From Candidatus Obscuribacterales bacterium (GTDB lineage: Bacteria > Cyanobacteriota > Vampirovibrionia > Obscuribacterales > Obscuribacteraceae): DNA of 64,000 bases. Position 1 is the first letter of the stretch, and each line of letters begins with the position of its first letter. The stretch lies in contig JARLHI010000054.1 of NCBI GenBank assembly GCA_031292355.1, positions 186,001-250,000 of the forward strand, written 5' to 3'. Position numbers and translations under genes: made by a program. Below the pieces are notes generated by a model. It searched no databases. It saw only the letters and a program-made list of their open reading frames with translations, and had not been told where the DNA came from. Shown here piece by piece: positions 27,901 to 36,257 of this stretch.

Positions 27901-28740
27901 ATGTCGCTTATAACCTACAACGGATATGCCGTGCCACCGATTATGTACGGCACGGCCTGGAAGAAGGATAAAACCAGAAAACTGGTCGAACTAGCCGTCA
28001 ATTCTGGTTTTCGCGCCATTGATACCGCCAATCAAATGATTCACTATAACGAAGTCGGCGTGGGAGAAGCCTTGCTGGACCTATATAAAACCGATATAAA
28101 ACGTTCCAACCTCTTCCTGCAAACAAAATTCACTTCCATAAATGGGCAGGGCAATCAAACACCACCTTACGATCCATCAGCTGATTTACCGACACAGGTC
28201 AGACAATCGATAACAAGTTCGCTCAAGCATTTGCACACGGATTATCTAGATTCCTATGTTTTGCATGGTCCTTACTCCCGTCGCGGGCTAGTTATGCAAG
28301 ACTGGCAAGTCTGGTCAACGATGGAAGAGTTATTTGAAAAACAGATAGTACGCACAATCGGCGTGAGCAATGTGGACGCTGTTCAGTTGAATGAGTTTTG
28401 CGCTGGTGCCCGTATCAAACCGATGTTCGTGCAAAATCGATGTTACGCGATCACCAGATGGGACAAGGATGTGCGCGATATTTGCAATTCAAATAAAATC
28501 GTTTACCAGGGATTTTCCCTTCTGACCGCCAACCCAAATGTAATGAATTCGCAAAGCGTTCATGGCATTGCAGGACGACTGAACGCGACTCCAGCTCAGG
28601 TTATTTTCCGTTTCGCTTTGGACGTGGGCATGCTTGCCCTGACTGGCACTACGAACACTAACCACATGAAAGAAGATTTGCTGTCACCTGAATTCAAGCT
28701 CACTGCTGCTGAAATCGAGCTGATAGAAAATATTCTCTAG
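27901..28740 (+). CDS. Aldo/keto reductase
   Basis: 279 residues behind AAGGAG. The AKR tetrad is present: Asp41 and Tyr49 within FRAIDTANQMIHYNE, Lys76 in LFLQTKF and His122 in SYVLHGP. The gap between Asp and Tyr is two residues longer than in the commonest bacterial pattern (DTAxxYxNE) and closer to a form I associate with some fungal and plant-like members. The TIGVSNV turn and the C-terminal IFRFALDVGMLALTGTTN loop complete the barrel. NADPH-dependent aldehyde or ketone reduction is expected; the substrate is unknown. Confidence 0.9.
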   Translation: MSLITYNGYAVPPIMYGTAWKKDKTRKLVELAVNSGFRAIDTANQMIHYNEVGVGEALLDLYKTDIKRSNLFLQTKFTSINGQGNQTPPYDPSADLPTQVRQSITSSLKHLHTDYLDSYVLHGPYSRRGLVMQDWQVWSTMEELFEKQIVRTIGVSNVDAVQLNEFCAGARIKPMFVQNRCYAITRWDKDVRDICNSNKIVYQGFSLLTANPNVMNSQSVHGIAGRLNATPAQVIFRFALDVGMLALTGTTNTNHMKEDLLSPEFKLTAAEIELIENIL

Positions 28741-28819
28741 GAACTTCATCTCAAACATTGCGTCCAAACCAACGTGCATGAGACCTGGATTTGATCGAAG
28801 TTCGTTGAGGTAGATTTCA

Positions 28820-29002
28820 ATGGTAGTAGAGCGTCTTTCCAATCTATCTTTAGGTCTAGCGGTGCTTCTCAGTTTTCTAGTCGTAACTATTTTTGTCAGC
28901 TTTTTTGCCACGACGAACAGCAATCAAGCAGATGTTTCTGCAAAACGTGATCTCTCAGTCAAAAAGGCCCTCGATGGCACCCCACTGCTCAATGGTAGTT
29001 AG
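28820..29002 (+). CDS. Single-pass membrane microprotein A (60 aa)
   Basis: 60 residues. A membrane helix covers about residues 9-30 (GLAVLLSFLVVTIFVSFFA). The outside part is Ser/Asp/Lys rich. A GAGGTAG lies about 9 nt upstream. Function unknown. It is followed after 37 nt by a second single-pass microprotein, so they are probably co-transcribed and may form part of a membrane complex (for example small subunits of a respiratory enzyme); that is a guess from arrangement. Confidence 0.55.
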   Translation: MVVERLSNLSLGLAVLLSFLVVTIFVSFFATTNSNQADVSAKRDLSVKKALDGTPLLNGS

Positions 29003-29039
29003 CGACTCAGCCCATGCAATGCAAGTGGAGGATACGACA

Positions 29040-29243
29040 ATGTCAGTAGCTCAATTTTCAAAAGATTTGACCAAACCGGGAGAGAAAGACGAACCAAAAG
29101 AATCGTCTAATGCCGGCATGAATGCCGCCTTGATACTGGCTGTACTGCTCAGTATATTTACTGTTTTTGTAGGCATTTATGGTCCGGCGGTTCATCATCA
29201 GCTGATGCAGTCTTTTCCGAGCACGCAGAGCGTCGGCTATTAG
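29040..29243 (+). CDS. Single-pass membrane microprotein B (67 aa)
   Basis: 67 residues from the ATG at 29040, behind GTGGAGGATACGACA; the frame is open further upstream to 28893 but this would overlap microprotein A and has no better ribosome site. The N-terminal half is polar (Lys, Glu, Pro), then a membrane helix at about residues 27-46 (AALILAVLLSIFTVFVGIYG). No recognised family. The pair precedes a tRNA gene. Confidence 0.55.
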   Translation: MSVAQFSKDLTKPGEKDEPKESSNAGMNAALILAVLLSIFTVFVGIYGPAVHHQLMQSFPSTQSVGY

Positions 29244-29329
29244 TCGATGCAAAGCGCTTAAAATTCGTGGCAAAAGGTGTCTGAGCACTTGAGCATCAGA
29301 CAGCTTGTCGTATACTAGCTATTGCACAT

Positions 29330-29401
29330 TGGGGTGTCGCCAAGTGGTAAGGCGCCTGATTCTGGTTCAGGCATTCCGAGGTTCGAATCCTTGCACCCCA
29401 G
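29330..29401 (+). tRNA. tRNA-Gln (anticodon CTG)
   Basis: A complete cloverleaf: acceptor TGGGGTG pairs with CACCCCA, D arm GCC/GGC, anticodon stem CCTGA/TCAGG around a loop TTCTGGT that gives anticodon CTG, T arm CGAGG-TTCGAAT-CCTTG. The discriminator base is G at 29401. No CCA is encoded. The CTG species reads CAG only, so a TTG species for CAA should exist elsewhere. Confidence 0.95.
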
Positions 29402-29431
29402 TTCTTTTTTCATTTAATCGCAAAAAAAATT

Positions 29432-30712
29432 CTAGAGGCTTTTAACTCTCGGAATTTCGCTCCAATTCGACGTATAAGCCGGGCTTTTGTGTTCCGACTT
29501 CATTTTCCAGTCCTGGCCAATCCCTTCACTGGCCAAAAAGATCGTTCCTCGGCCCCACTTGCCGTTGGTAGCGTCCATTGCCTGCATCATTTTTGTCGAC
29601 TTTTCGCTGGCATTGACCGGGTCGAAAATAGATATTTGCCTGCCCTCACGTGAGCAGATTTTTCCCAGCATCACACCTGCTTTCTGATAAGTGTGCCCGG
29701 TTTGATAAATTTGGCGCAACGCCAGAAGAGCATGTTTAACAATGATCATCGAATCGTCAGTTGGACACTGCAACGCAACTGAGCCGGCGTTCGAAAAAGA
29801 ATCGTCGGAGTATGCGCTGGTGCGCACCATCACCTGAACTTCGGCTGCAACAGAATTATCCCGTCGCAATTTCTCGCAGGCTTTAAGAGCATAAGAAGTA
29901 ACTGCCTCTTCGAGGTCTTCAAGGCTTGTCACAGCGCGCCCGAACGACCGAGATGAGCCAATGCTTTTGCGCGCTTCATCGCTACTTTCCATATCGATGC
30001 AGGCGGTGCCACGCAATTCTAGGATGGTTCTTTTGACGACGACACTAAATAATTTGCCCATTTGCTCTGCGTTGCTTTCGCGCAAATCATAGGCGGTTTC
30101 GATGCCGATGTTACTAAATTTCTCCGCCAGCTTTCCCCCTACGCCCCAGACGTTTTTGGCTGGCAACGCCTTGAGTAAGCGATTTTGCTTGAGTTCACCG
30201 ATAACCGAATAATCAAGGACGCCATTTAAAATGCTCGTCGATTTAGAGACACCATTACTTAATTTGGCGAGCGTCTTTGTCGGCGCAATACCTACGCAAA
30301 TCGGCAGCCCCAGACACTTCTGCACAGTCTCTTTGAGCACTTTGGCCGTCGTGGCAAATTCAGGCATTCCACCTACTAACAAAAAACTTTCATCAATAGA
30401 ATAGACTTCCTGCCGAGGCGCATATTCGCCGAGAAGCTTCATCACACGGGCAGACATATCACCATAGAGGGCGTAGTTTGAACTTTGAGCGATGAGACCT
30501 TTCTCTTTGATCAAATGACTGACTTTAAAAAGAGGAGCGCCCATGGCCACGCCAATTTCTTTTGCTTCATTTGAGCGTGAAACGACGCAGCCATCATTGT
30601 TTGACAGCACGACCACAGGCTTGCCTACGAGCTTGGGATTGAAGACGCGCTCGCACGAAACATAAAAATTATTGCAATCTACCAGAGCGTATTTTTCAAT
30701 AATCTTTTCCAT
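29432..30712 (-). CDS. umuC: Y-family translesion DNA polymerase UmuC
   Basis: 426 residues, close to the typical length. Catalytic residues Asp12 (ALVDCNNFYVSCE) and Asp107-Glu108 (YSIDESFLL) are intact. The helix-hairpin-helix region (VWGVGGKLAEKF), little-finger domain and a Q-x-x-I-F clamp-binding motif (QISIFDP) are present. It pairs with the adjacent umuD (10 nt apart). Together they form Pol V-type SOS mutagenesis, but see the umuD note: the partner protease has lost its active site. Confidence 0.95.
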   Translation of the reverse strand: MEKIIEKYALVDCNNFYVSCERVFNPKLVGKPVVVLSNNDGCVVSRSNEAKEIGVAMGAPLFKVSHLIKEKGLIAQSSNYALYGDMSARVMKLLGEYAPRQEVYSIDESFLLVGGMPEFATTAKVLKETVQKCLGLPICVGIAPTKTLAKLSNGVSKSTSILNGVLDYSVIGELKQNRLLKALPAKNVWGVGGKLAEKFSNIGIETAYDLRESNAEQMGKLFSVVVKRTILELRGTACIDMESSDEARKSIGSSRSFGRAVTSLEDLEEAVTSYALKACEKLRRDNSVAAEVQVMVRTSAYSDDSFSNAGSVALQCPTDDSMIIVKHALLALRQIYQTGHTYQKAGVMLGKICSREGRQISIFDPVNASEKSTKMMQAMDATNGKWGRGTIFLASEGIGQDWKMKSEHKSPAYTSNWSEIPRVKSL

Positions 30713-30722
30713 AATTATGATA

Positions 30723-31088
30723 CTAAAGCTGGTGCACGCTAGCGGTGACTACGCCCCAGATTTGGGTCTCAGAAGATAATGCCAACGGCTGCAAATCATC
30801 CGCAACAAGCATCAAGCAAGAGTCTATTTTTTCAATTTTGCGCAAAACCAGTTCTCCATCCAAAATGGCCACGACGACTTTGCCTGCCGCAGCTGCAGCC
30901 GAGCGATCCACTATGAGCAAATCGTTGTTCTTGATACCACTGGTTTGCAAGCCGTCACCTTCGACTTGCATAAAAAAGGTCGCCACTTTGTTTTTGATGA
31001 GCAAATCATTTAAGTCGAGCGATTTCTCGAGATAATCATCCGCCGGAGACGGAAAGCCAGCTGAAGAACGGCTACCAAGCAAAAACAT
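30723..31088 (-). CDS. umuD: UmuD-like protein with a lost Ser-Lys dyad and short N-terminal arm
   Basis: 121 residues. The ATG at 31088 is well supported by an AGGGG 8-10 nt upstream; the frame upstream closes at a TAA with no other start. The FPSPADDYLEKSLDLN block and NDLLIVDRS block match UmuD ungapped. In E. coli the catalytic Ser60 lies in SGDSM; here the aligned motif is EGDGL (Gly46), coded GGC. Catalytic Lys97 lies in FTVKKL; here LVLRKI (Arg83, CGC). The arm before the cleavage-like AG/FPSPA site is only 10 residues instead of 24. So self-cleavage is not expected and the protein already resembles the active UmuD-prime. The motif reading is directly from the sequence; the functional claim is inference. 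Confidence 0.9.
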   Translation of the reverse strand: MFLLGSRSSAGFPSPADDYLEKSLDLNDLLIKNKVATFFMQVEGDGLQTSGIKNNDLLIVDRSAAAAAGKVVVAILDGELVLRKIEKIDSCLMLVADDLQPLALSSETQIWGVVTASVHQL

Positions 31089-31112
31089 AATCAGGCCCCT
31101 GCACGCACGCTG

Positions 31113-31150
31113 CCATATTTATATATGGTATGCCATTTGAGCCAACAAAG
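31113..31150 (-). promoter_or_regulatory. Predicted umuDC promoter with overlapping palindromes
   Basis: On the minus strand a TTGGCT (-35-like) and a TATAAA (-10-like) are separated by 16 nt, ending about 30 nt before the umuD start. The -10 lies inside an imperfect palindrome CCATATTTATATATGG (31113-31128), and a second imperfect one, ATGGTATGCCAT, lies at 31125-31136. An SOS repressor or another dimeric regulator could bind here. It is not the classic E. coli LexA box nor the cyanobacterial AGTACNNNNGTACT-type box. Confidence 0.5.
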
Positions 31151-31168
31151 CGAGTCTTCGCCACAAAT

Positions 31169-33865
31169 TTAAGGGGGGAACCCAGGTAAAAGCTCAGGTT
31201 TGAGATTGGGGTCGAGTTTTAGCTCGATATTATTGAAGTTAACGGCTGGCGGCGGCACGGTCTGCGCATGATAAACAGGCAGTGGCATCCGGAATGTTGG
31301 ATTGCCTGGATCAGCGCCCCATTGTGGATGAACTCGATCCAGGAAATGCGTTACTTTATCCCTGCCCACGGGATTATCGACCACATCGTGCATTCGAAGC
31401 AAAGTAAGCTTGGAGTAATAATTGGAGGGGTCCAGAGGCGTTTTCATCAGCCCAGTCATCGAGTCCCAGCTCGAACCAGAATAAAGTGTGCCAGACAACG
31501 CATTTTCGGCGTCCACTTCCAGTCCCCAGGTTTTAGCCGCCTGACCAAATCTAAGTGCAGCAGTATGCGGCAAGCTTTGAGCGTTCGGGCCATCCTGACC
31601 GTCGGAAAGCTCAAGACAGGTATAAGAAGGAATGACAGGCGAGCTCGTCCCTGGTTTTGCCGGTTGAAGCTGCTTAAACATATTGAGAATATTTTGATAG
31701 CCCCAGGCATTGTTAGGGCCCCATGGCACCGATGTCTGAATTAAGCCAGCATTGGCTTCAGCTGATCGATCGGATAAATGCACCTGACCGCCATCAATCC
31801 AGCCCATGCGCCAGTGCACGCCAGGCACTTTGGCACCAATGGGAGTACCAAGAAATGGTGAGTCAGCCGCTCCCAAAATAGATTGCGCTGTGCCCAGAAC
31901 TAATTTCCCGTGATTAACCAGACTCTCGTTGTACCAGTCCATAAAATCTCGACCGTACTGCGTATTGATGTGATCGTTTCGATCGTAGAAGAGTTTTGGA
32001 TCGCTTGGAGGACGAATATTGTCTACGGTCAAATCAGGAATATTCCAGGCTTTAGCAACACCATTAATATCACCATACCTTTGCACAGCCCACCTTCTCA
32101 AATCAGCTTGAGCCAGGTCAGACGACGCCTGCATCGCGCCGCGAGTGGGATAACCTACCCCCATATCATGAGAGTTATAGGAGGGATAACGCATCTCGCC
32201 AGATGGTCCCAGGCTGACGTTGACTTCGCTAATGAATGGCGCTTTACTCGCAAAACTCTGGCGAAAAGCGATCATCAGATCTGAATAGTAAGCCTTTGCA
32301 TGTGCGTCAGCCCAAGGCTGAATATACTCAGGACTATAATTGCCTTGCTCGCTCTTATACATGCCAGCACGCCAATCGGTCACGCCGATCTTTTTGGCCA
32401 GATCACCCCACATCCACTTGGGCAACGGAATATTTTCGGTATCACCAACATTGCCACCACATTGATGAAACGATAAAACGGTGGTTACGTCCAGTCCAGC
32501 TTTTATGACTTCATCGGTGAGTTTGTGGAAATAGCTGAAATCATATTTGCCTTGTTCTTTTTCAATCAATCCCCACCAGAAGTCCATAGATACGCCATCC
32601 ATGCGGAGCTTCTTCGTCTCAACAAGCTGTCTGCGGAAATCAGCAAGAGCCGCTTTGGACTTATCGCTATCCATGTTAGTGGGGTCGCCAATCAGCAGAT
32701 CAGACATCACATTGACGGTCGTTTCGCCGCGATTAAGTTTGAAAGGCTGTTTATAGCCGTTGACGTTAGTGACATCAACCGGAACATCGCTTGCAGTTAG
32801 AAGCAATCTGTTGTTTTTGCCGGTGTAGAGCCAGACATTTCCCTCAGCCTTGCCAAAAACGTGTTTAGCTTGATTTGCTTCGCTTAAATTTTCCGGATTG
32901 CATGAGGCCAGCAAATCGGCAGTCTTAGCCGCTGGAAGCAGTCTGCCATCGCCTTCTCTTGCGCTCAAATGCTGAACCAGCATACTCTTGCGGTCACCAA
33001 GATTCACCTTACCGTTTTCATCAGTAAGCAGTTCTCTTACCTGCACTGAAAGACCACGATCGCGACTGCGTTTAAAATCTTCGAGCGCTTCTTTGCCTGA
33101 AGTGATGACGAATTCTCGACTGGCTCCAGCTTCAGGCTTCAACGCCGTTGGTTCTAACTTTCCAGCACGACTGAGTACTTCTGGCATCAACTCGGAAGAA
33201 AGTCGGCCGAGACCTTTGCCACCAGCATGAAAAGCAGCACCAGTTGCCGCCCAACCAAGCATGCTTTCGCCAGTGGTGCTGGCGTCTGCAAAGTGATGGG
33301 TCTTGAGCAAACTGTTTCCTTGAGCAGAAATGGCTCCAGCAAACGCGCCAGCAGAAGCCTCCCTGATCACTCCTTTTGCGAGAGTGCCCCGCAGCCCAAA
33401 ACTTTTCAAGGCACTGCCGGCGCCACCATAGGCCGCCATAGCACCTGCACCAACAGTAAAGTTTTCAGTACGCTCTTTTAAATCAAGCCCACCTGCTTCA
33501 GTCGGTGCTAGAGCGGCAAGTGTCCCACTGGTGAAAATAGTTGCCGCTCTAACGCCCAGTCCCAGTTTTTTGGTAACCACCTGCGCCACTAGAAAATCGA
33601 GAGCTTGCCCAGCCATGGCACCAGCGATATAGCCTGACTTATGTTGTTCGGCAGATGGCGGATCAATTTCTGCTGCCGGTTTACCAGAGATAATTTGCTT
33701 GATACCAGTTACTGGTTTGATTACATCATGAGCGAAACCTTTGATTGCAGAGCTCGCAAAATCAAAGACTTCGGCGCGCAGCGAGCTGCTCCCCGAAGTT
33801 TCCTTTTCGATGGCGCCGTGCTTTACGGCTAGGTTTTCAGATGTGTCTGCTGAATTTGCGACCAT
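31169..33865 (-). CDS. Beta-amylase (GH14) with a long N-terminal Ala/Gly-rich region
   Basis: About 898 residues from an ATG at 33865 (AGG before it); a TTG at 33913 is the alternative and would add 16 residues. Residues about 80-230 are hydrophobic and Gly/Ala-rich, of unknown role and not membrane-like throughout. The C-terminal half is GH14: LRMDGVSMDFWWGLIEKEQ, LSFHQCGGNVGD, the first catalytic Glu557 in LGPSGEMRYPSY and the second Glu787 in VDAENALSG. Beta-amylase releases beta-maltose from the non-reducing end of alpha-1,4-glucans. No signal peptide is clear, so it may act on stored glycogen inside the cell. It could feed the GH65 fusion coded further along. Confidence 0.9.
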   Translation of the reverse strand: MVANSADTSENLAVKHGAIEKETSGSSSLRAEVFDFASSAIKGFAHDVIKPVTGIKQIISGKPAAEIDPPSAEQHKSGYIAGAMAGQALDFLVAQVVTKKLGLGVRAATIFTSGTLAALAPTEAGGLDLKERTENFTVGAGAMAAYGGAGSALKSFGLRGTLAKGVIREASAGAFAGAISAQGNSLLKTHHFADASTTGESMLGWAATGAAFHAGGKGLGRLSSELMPEVLSRAGKLEPTALKPEAGASREFVITSGKEALEDFKRSRDRGLSVQVRELLTDENGKVNLGDRKSMLVQHLSAREGDGRLLPAAKTADLLASCNPENLSEANQAKHVFGKAEGNVWLYTGKNNRLLLTASDVPVDVTNVNGYKQPFKLNRGETTVNVMSDLLIGDPTNMDSDKSKAALADFRRQLVETKKLRMDGVSMDFWWGLIEKEQGKYDFSYFHKLTDEVIKAGLDVTTVLSFHQCGGNVGDTENIPLPKWMWGDLAKKIGVTDWRAGMYKSEQGNYSPEYIQPWADAHAKAYYSDLMIAFRQSFASKAPFISEVNVSLGPSGEMRYPSYNSHDMGVGYPTRGAMQASSDLAQADLRRWAVQRYGDINGVAKAWNIPDLTVDNIRPPSDPKLFYDRNDHINTQYGRDFMDWYNESLVNHGKLVLGTAQSILGAADSPFLGTPIGAKVPGVHWRMGWIDGGQVHLSDRSAEANAGLIQTSVPWGPNNAWGYQNILNMFKQLQPAKPGTSSPVIPSYTCLELSDGQDGPNAQSLPHTAALRFGQAAKTWGLEVDAENALSGTLYSGSSWDSMTGLMKTPLDPSNYYSKLTLLRMHDVVDNPVGRDKVTHFLDRVHPQWGADPGNPTFRMPLPVYHAQTVPPPAVNFNNIELKLDPNLKPELLPGFPP

Positions 33866-33918
33866 TCTACCTGAGCCGTTAGCCTCAACCCGCGCCCTTA
33901 TCAATGCGTTCAAGCATT

Positions 33919-33936
33919 ATGTTCTTAACAGAACGT
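33919..33936. promoter_or_regulatory. Inverted repeat before the beta-amylase gene
   Basis: ATGTTCT and AGAACGT flank a 4 bp spacer TAAC (one mismatch between arms). It lies just upstream of the possible TTG start and about 54 nt before the preferred ATG. It might be an operator of a dimeric regulator of glucan metabolism; no regulator gene is adjacent. Confidence 0.35.
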
Positions 33937-34008
33937 AATGACAATAAAGGGACTGCGGGGATTACTAAGCTTTGTAAGAAAATGTCAGCTGCAATACATT
34001 TTTCGCTT

Positions 34009-34842
34009 TCACCTGTTGCGCGCATCCTGCACAGGAGCTACGTCAAAGATTGATTCTTGCCAGTTTTGTGCGCGTCTTCGATCTTGCACAGCAAGGGCAG
34101 TTCGCCCCAGTTTGTCATAACAGTCAGCGCGGCGTTGATAGAGACGAAAATTGCCAGAAATGTCTTGAGCGTGCTCGGCAATAACTAGTTCGATGGCCCG
34201 ACTAAATTCCTGAGCGCTATTTGCATAGTCACCGAGTGTCGAGAAATACTCGCCATACTGCCGATGCAGATCAATTTGAGCAGGATTTTTTTTAATTGCG
34301 TTCTGATACGAAATAGACGCTTCTTTGACCAATTTATTTTGCATTTGACACTCAGCCAGAGCAGCCCAGTCATTGGCGCTCCCTGTGCGCTTCACGAGTT
34401 CTTTTCGGATTGGCAATTCCAAACTGAATTGTTTTAAAGTCTTGTAGCACTTAGCCACGGCTAATTGCACATCGAAATATCCCATTACTTCCGGCTTTCC
34501 TTTGAGAATTGCCTGGGCTTTAGCATAGTCGTGAAGCGCCTCTGCTGTCTTTTCGAAAGTCAGATAGGCATCGCCGCGACAAATATAAGCACGGAACAGG
34601 CCAGGGTCCAGTTGAATCGCCTTGGTGAAGCAATCTATTGCGTCCTTATCTTCAAAAGTTTTTGCGAGAATCCGTCCCTTCATGAGCCATAAATTGGCGT
34701 CATTTGGTCTTTCAGCCATCTCTTTATTGAGTTGCGGCCAGCTCATTAGTTTTTGGGCATAGGCTCGCCCGACGGTGCTTGAGACAAGCAGCAAGAGGCA
34801 TGTTGCTAGAAGTGCACAAACAGCAGAATTTCGATTGAACAC
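34009..34842 (-). CDS. Secreted TPR-repeat protein
   Basis: 277 residues from a GTG start with a signal peptide (about 1-29, ending Ala-Tyr-Ala-Gln). Several TPR units follow: NLWLMKGRILAKTFEDKDAI, RAYICRGDAYLTFEKTAEA, IDLHRQYGEYFSTLGDYANS and a last RRADCYDKLGRTALAVQDR. The preceding gene stop and this start share a TAGTG junction (1 nt overlap), a typical coupled arrangement. TPRs bind protein partners in the periplasm or at the surface. A similar C-terminal motif occurs in the TPR gene at 60387. Confidence 0.85.
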   Translation of the reverse strand: MFNRNSAVCALLATCLLLLVSSTVGRAYAQKLMSWPQLNKEMAERPNDANLWLMKGRILAKTFEDKDAIDCFTKAIQLDPGLFRAYICRGDAYLTFEKTAEALHDYAKAQAILKGKPEVMGYFDVQLAVAKCYKTLKQFSLELPIRKELVKRTGSANDWAALAECQMQNKLVKEASISYQNAIKKNPAQIDLHRQYGEYFSTLGDYANSAQEFSRAIELVIAEHAQDISGNFRLYQRRADCYDKLGRTALAVQDRRRAQNWQESIFDVAPVQDARNR

Positions 34843-36173
34843 TAAAATCGTCCCAGCCCGTAGCTGTTGTTATAGCCACCATACCCAGAACCATAGCCCC
34901 CATAATTGCTATAACCACTGCCATAACCGCCGTTATAGCCACCCATACTGTAAGGACTCATACCGTAACCGCCCATGCCGTAACGACTCATGCCGTAACC
35001 GCCCATGCCACCCATTCCACTCATACCCATGCCACCCATCATCATTCCAGCAGACCCTGCAGTCACCGCTGCAGCGCCAAGCACTTTGCCAACGGAGTGG
35101 AGCAAAGAGTGGTGAGGTTTGTTGCTGTTGTTACCTTGTTGGTTATTCGAAGAATAATAGTCATTGGCTTTGCCGGCGCTACTTGCAATTGGGGAATTGC
35201 CAATACTGTTTGAGACGCTCACGACCGCCCAGAGTTGGTCCACGCGCGCTGGTAAAGATTGCGCTTCCTGACCTTTTTTGCCCGGGTCAATCTTTTTTTC
35301 GAGGCGTTGCACTCGATCTTTCAAAGAATGAGTCGGATAGTCTCGACCGAATTCGGTTTTCTCCATCGAAGCCAGACGGTCGTTTGTGCTGGTTACATTG
35401 GCCTGCAAATAAGGATTATTCACAGGTGGTGCAGACGCCTGACCGTAAGAAGAATTAGATCCTGTGCCATATGGAGACTGATAGGGTGTGCCTTGATAAG
35501 CAGAAGAAGGAGCTGAAGAATAAGACGGAGCGGCTGGATTTGCAGGCGGATAAGCGGCCGAGTATGGCGTAAAAGGCACTGTCTGCCCGACGTTAGAGTT
35601 GCCCTGTCCACCGTAGATATCATGACGGGCAACGTAGGCGTCGAGTGCATCCACTCGATCGGCTGGATCTGTTGAAGCCGACGGCTTACCGAAGGCCTTT
35701 GCTTCTAACCGTGACAGACGTCCTGATAAAATTTCATGGCTGTGCTGTTGTCCGAGAATCTGCCGCTCCAGCTGATCCACGCGCGGATAATCGGCTTCGT
35801 CGAATGTCGGCTTGGCTGCAGCAGTTGGTTCTGAGCCTTTTTGAGAGCCGCCAGAATCTTCTGCTGTTGGGCTCGAGCTAGAAGCAGACGAGGCCGTCAC
35901 AGACTCTTGCAATTTGCTCAGCCGGCTTTGAGTATCGCCTGTCTGAGCGGCACCAAAAACAAAGTTTTCAAGCCTCTTGATGCGGGCTTCTTGAGAATCG
36001 GCTTTATAAGTATGGTCAAAAATGCGCAACTCTAATTTGGCGATTGGGTCGGTCGCCTGCGAAGGGTCAGTAATATTGAATGAATTGGTCGTGTCTGTGT
36101 CGCTTTGTCCATGAACCGACAAAGGCAGAGACAGAGCGAGTACTAGGCAAATTGTCTGAACGTATAGACGCAT
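34842..36173 (-). CDS. Secreted repeat protein with LE/FG motifs and Gly/Met/Tyr-rich tail
   Basis: 443 residues with a signal peptide (about 1-22). Three copies of a 40-50 residue unit share the plan L-E-x-x-x-FG followed by a polar loop and R-L-x-x-LE: first at about 45-90, second at about 130-175, third at about 265-315. Between them are Pro/Ser/Tyr-rich linkers. The last about 75 residues are almost only Gly, Met, Tyr, Ser, with short repeats of GYGMS type. The unit is one I associate with cyanobacteria and relatives. A TAGTG junction couples it to the TPR gene. It may be an envelope or surface-structure protein. Confidence 0.75.
   Translation of the reverse strand: MRLYVQTICLVLALSLPLSVHGQSDTDTTNSFNITDPSQATDPIAKLELRIFDHTYKADSQEARIKRLENFVFGAAQTGDTQSRLSKLQESVTASSASSSSPTAEDSGGSQKGSEPTAAAKPTFDEADYPRVDQLERQILGQQHSHEILSGRLSRLEAKAFGKPSASTDPADRVDALDAYVARHDIYGGQGNSNVGQTVPFTPYSAAYPPANPAAPSYSSAPSSAYQGTPYQSPYGTGSNSSYGQASAPPVNNPYLQANVTSTNDRLASMEKTEFGRDYPTHSLKDRVQRLEKKIDPGKKGQEAQSLPARVDQLWAVVSVSNSIGNSPIASSAGKANDYYSSNNQQGNNSNKPHHSLLHSVGKVLGAAAVTAGSAGMMMGGMGMSGMGGMGGYGMSRYGMGGYGMSPYSMGGYNGGYGSGYSNYGGYGSGYGGYNNSYGLGRF
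34862..35045 (-). repeat. Degenerate tandem repeats coding the Gly/Met/Tyr tail
   Basis: Short units that read GGYGMS or YGMGGYGMSPY on the minus strand, with near-identical 15-18 bp copies such as CCGTAACCGCCCATGCC occurring several times between 34960 and 35015. Copy number changes by slippage are plausible. Confidence 0.65.
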
Positions 36174-36257
36174 AAAATTCGCAGTTTACCGGTAAGAGCA
36201 TTGTAGAGCAGAAATAGCCGCTTTAGCAGGTACAAATCTCTAATTTGCTTCTATCAC

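Noticed and set aside
34775..35458. 227-aa plus-strand frame rich in Cys/His/Arg
   Set aside because: It is antisense to the Gly/Met/Tyr repeat gene. The apparent Cys/His richness is produced by reading the repeat DNA in reverse.
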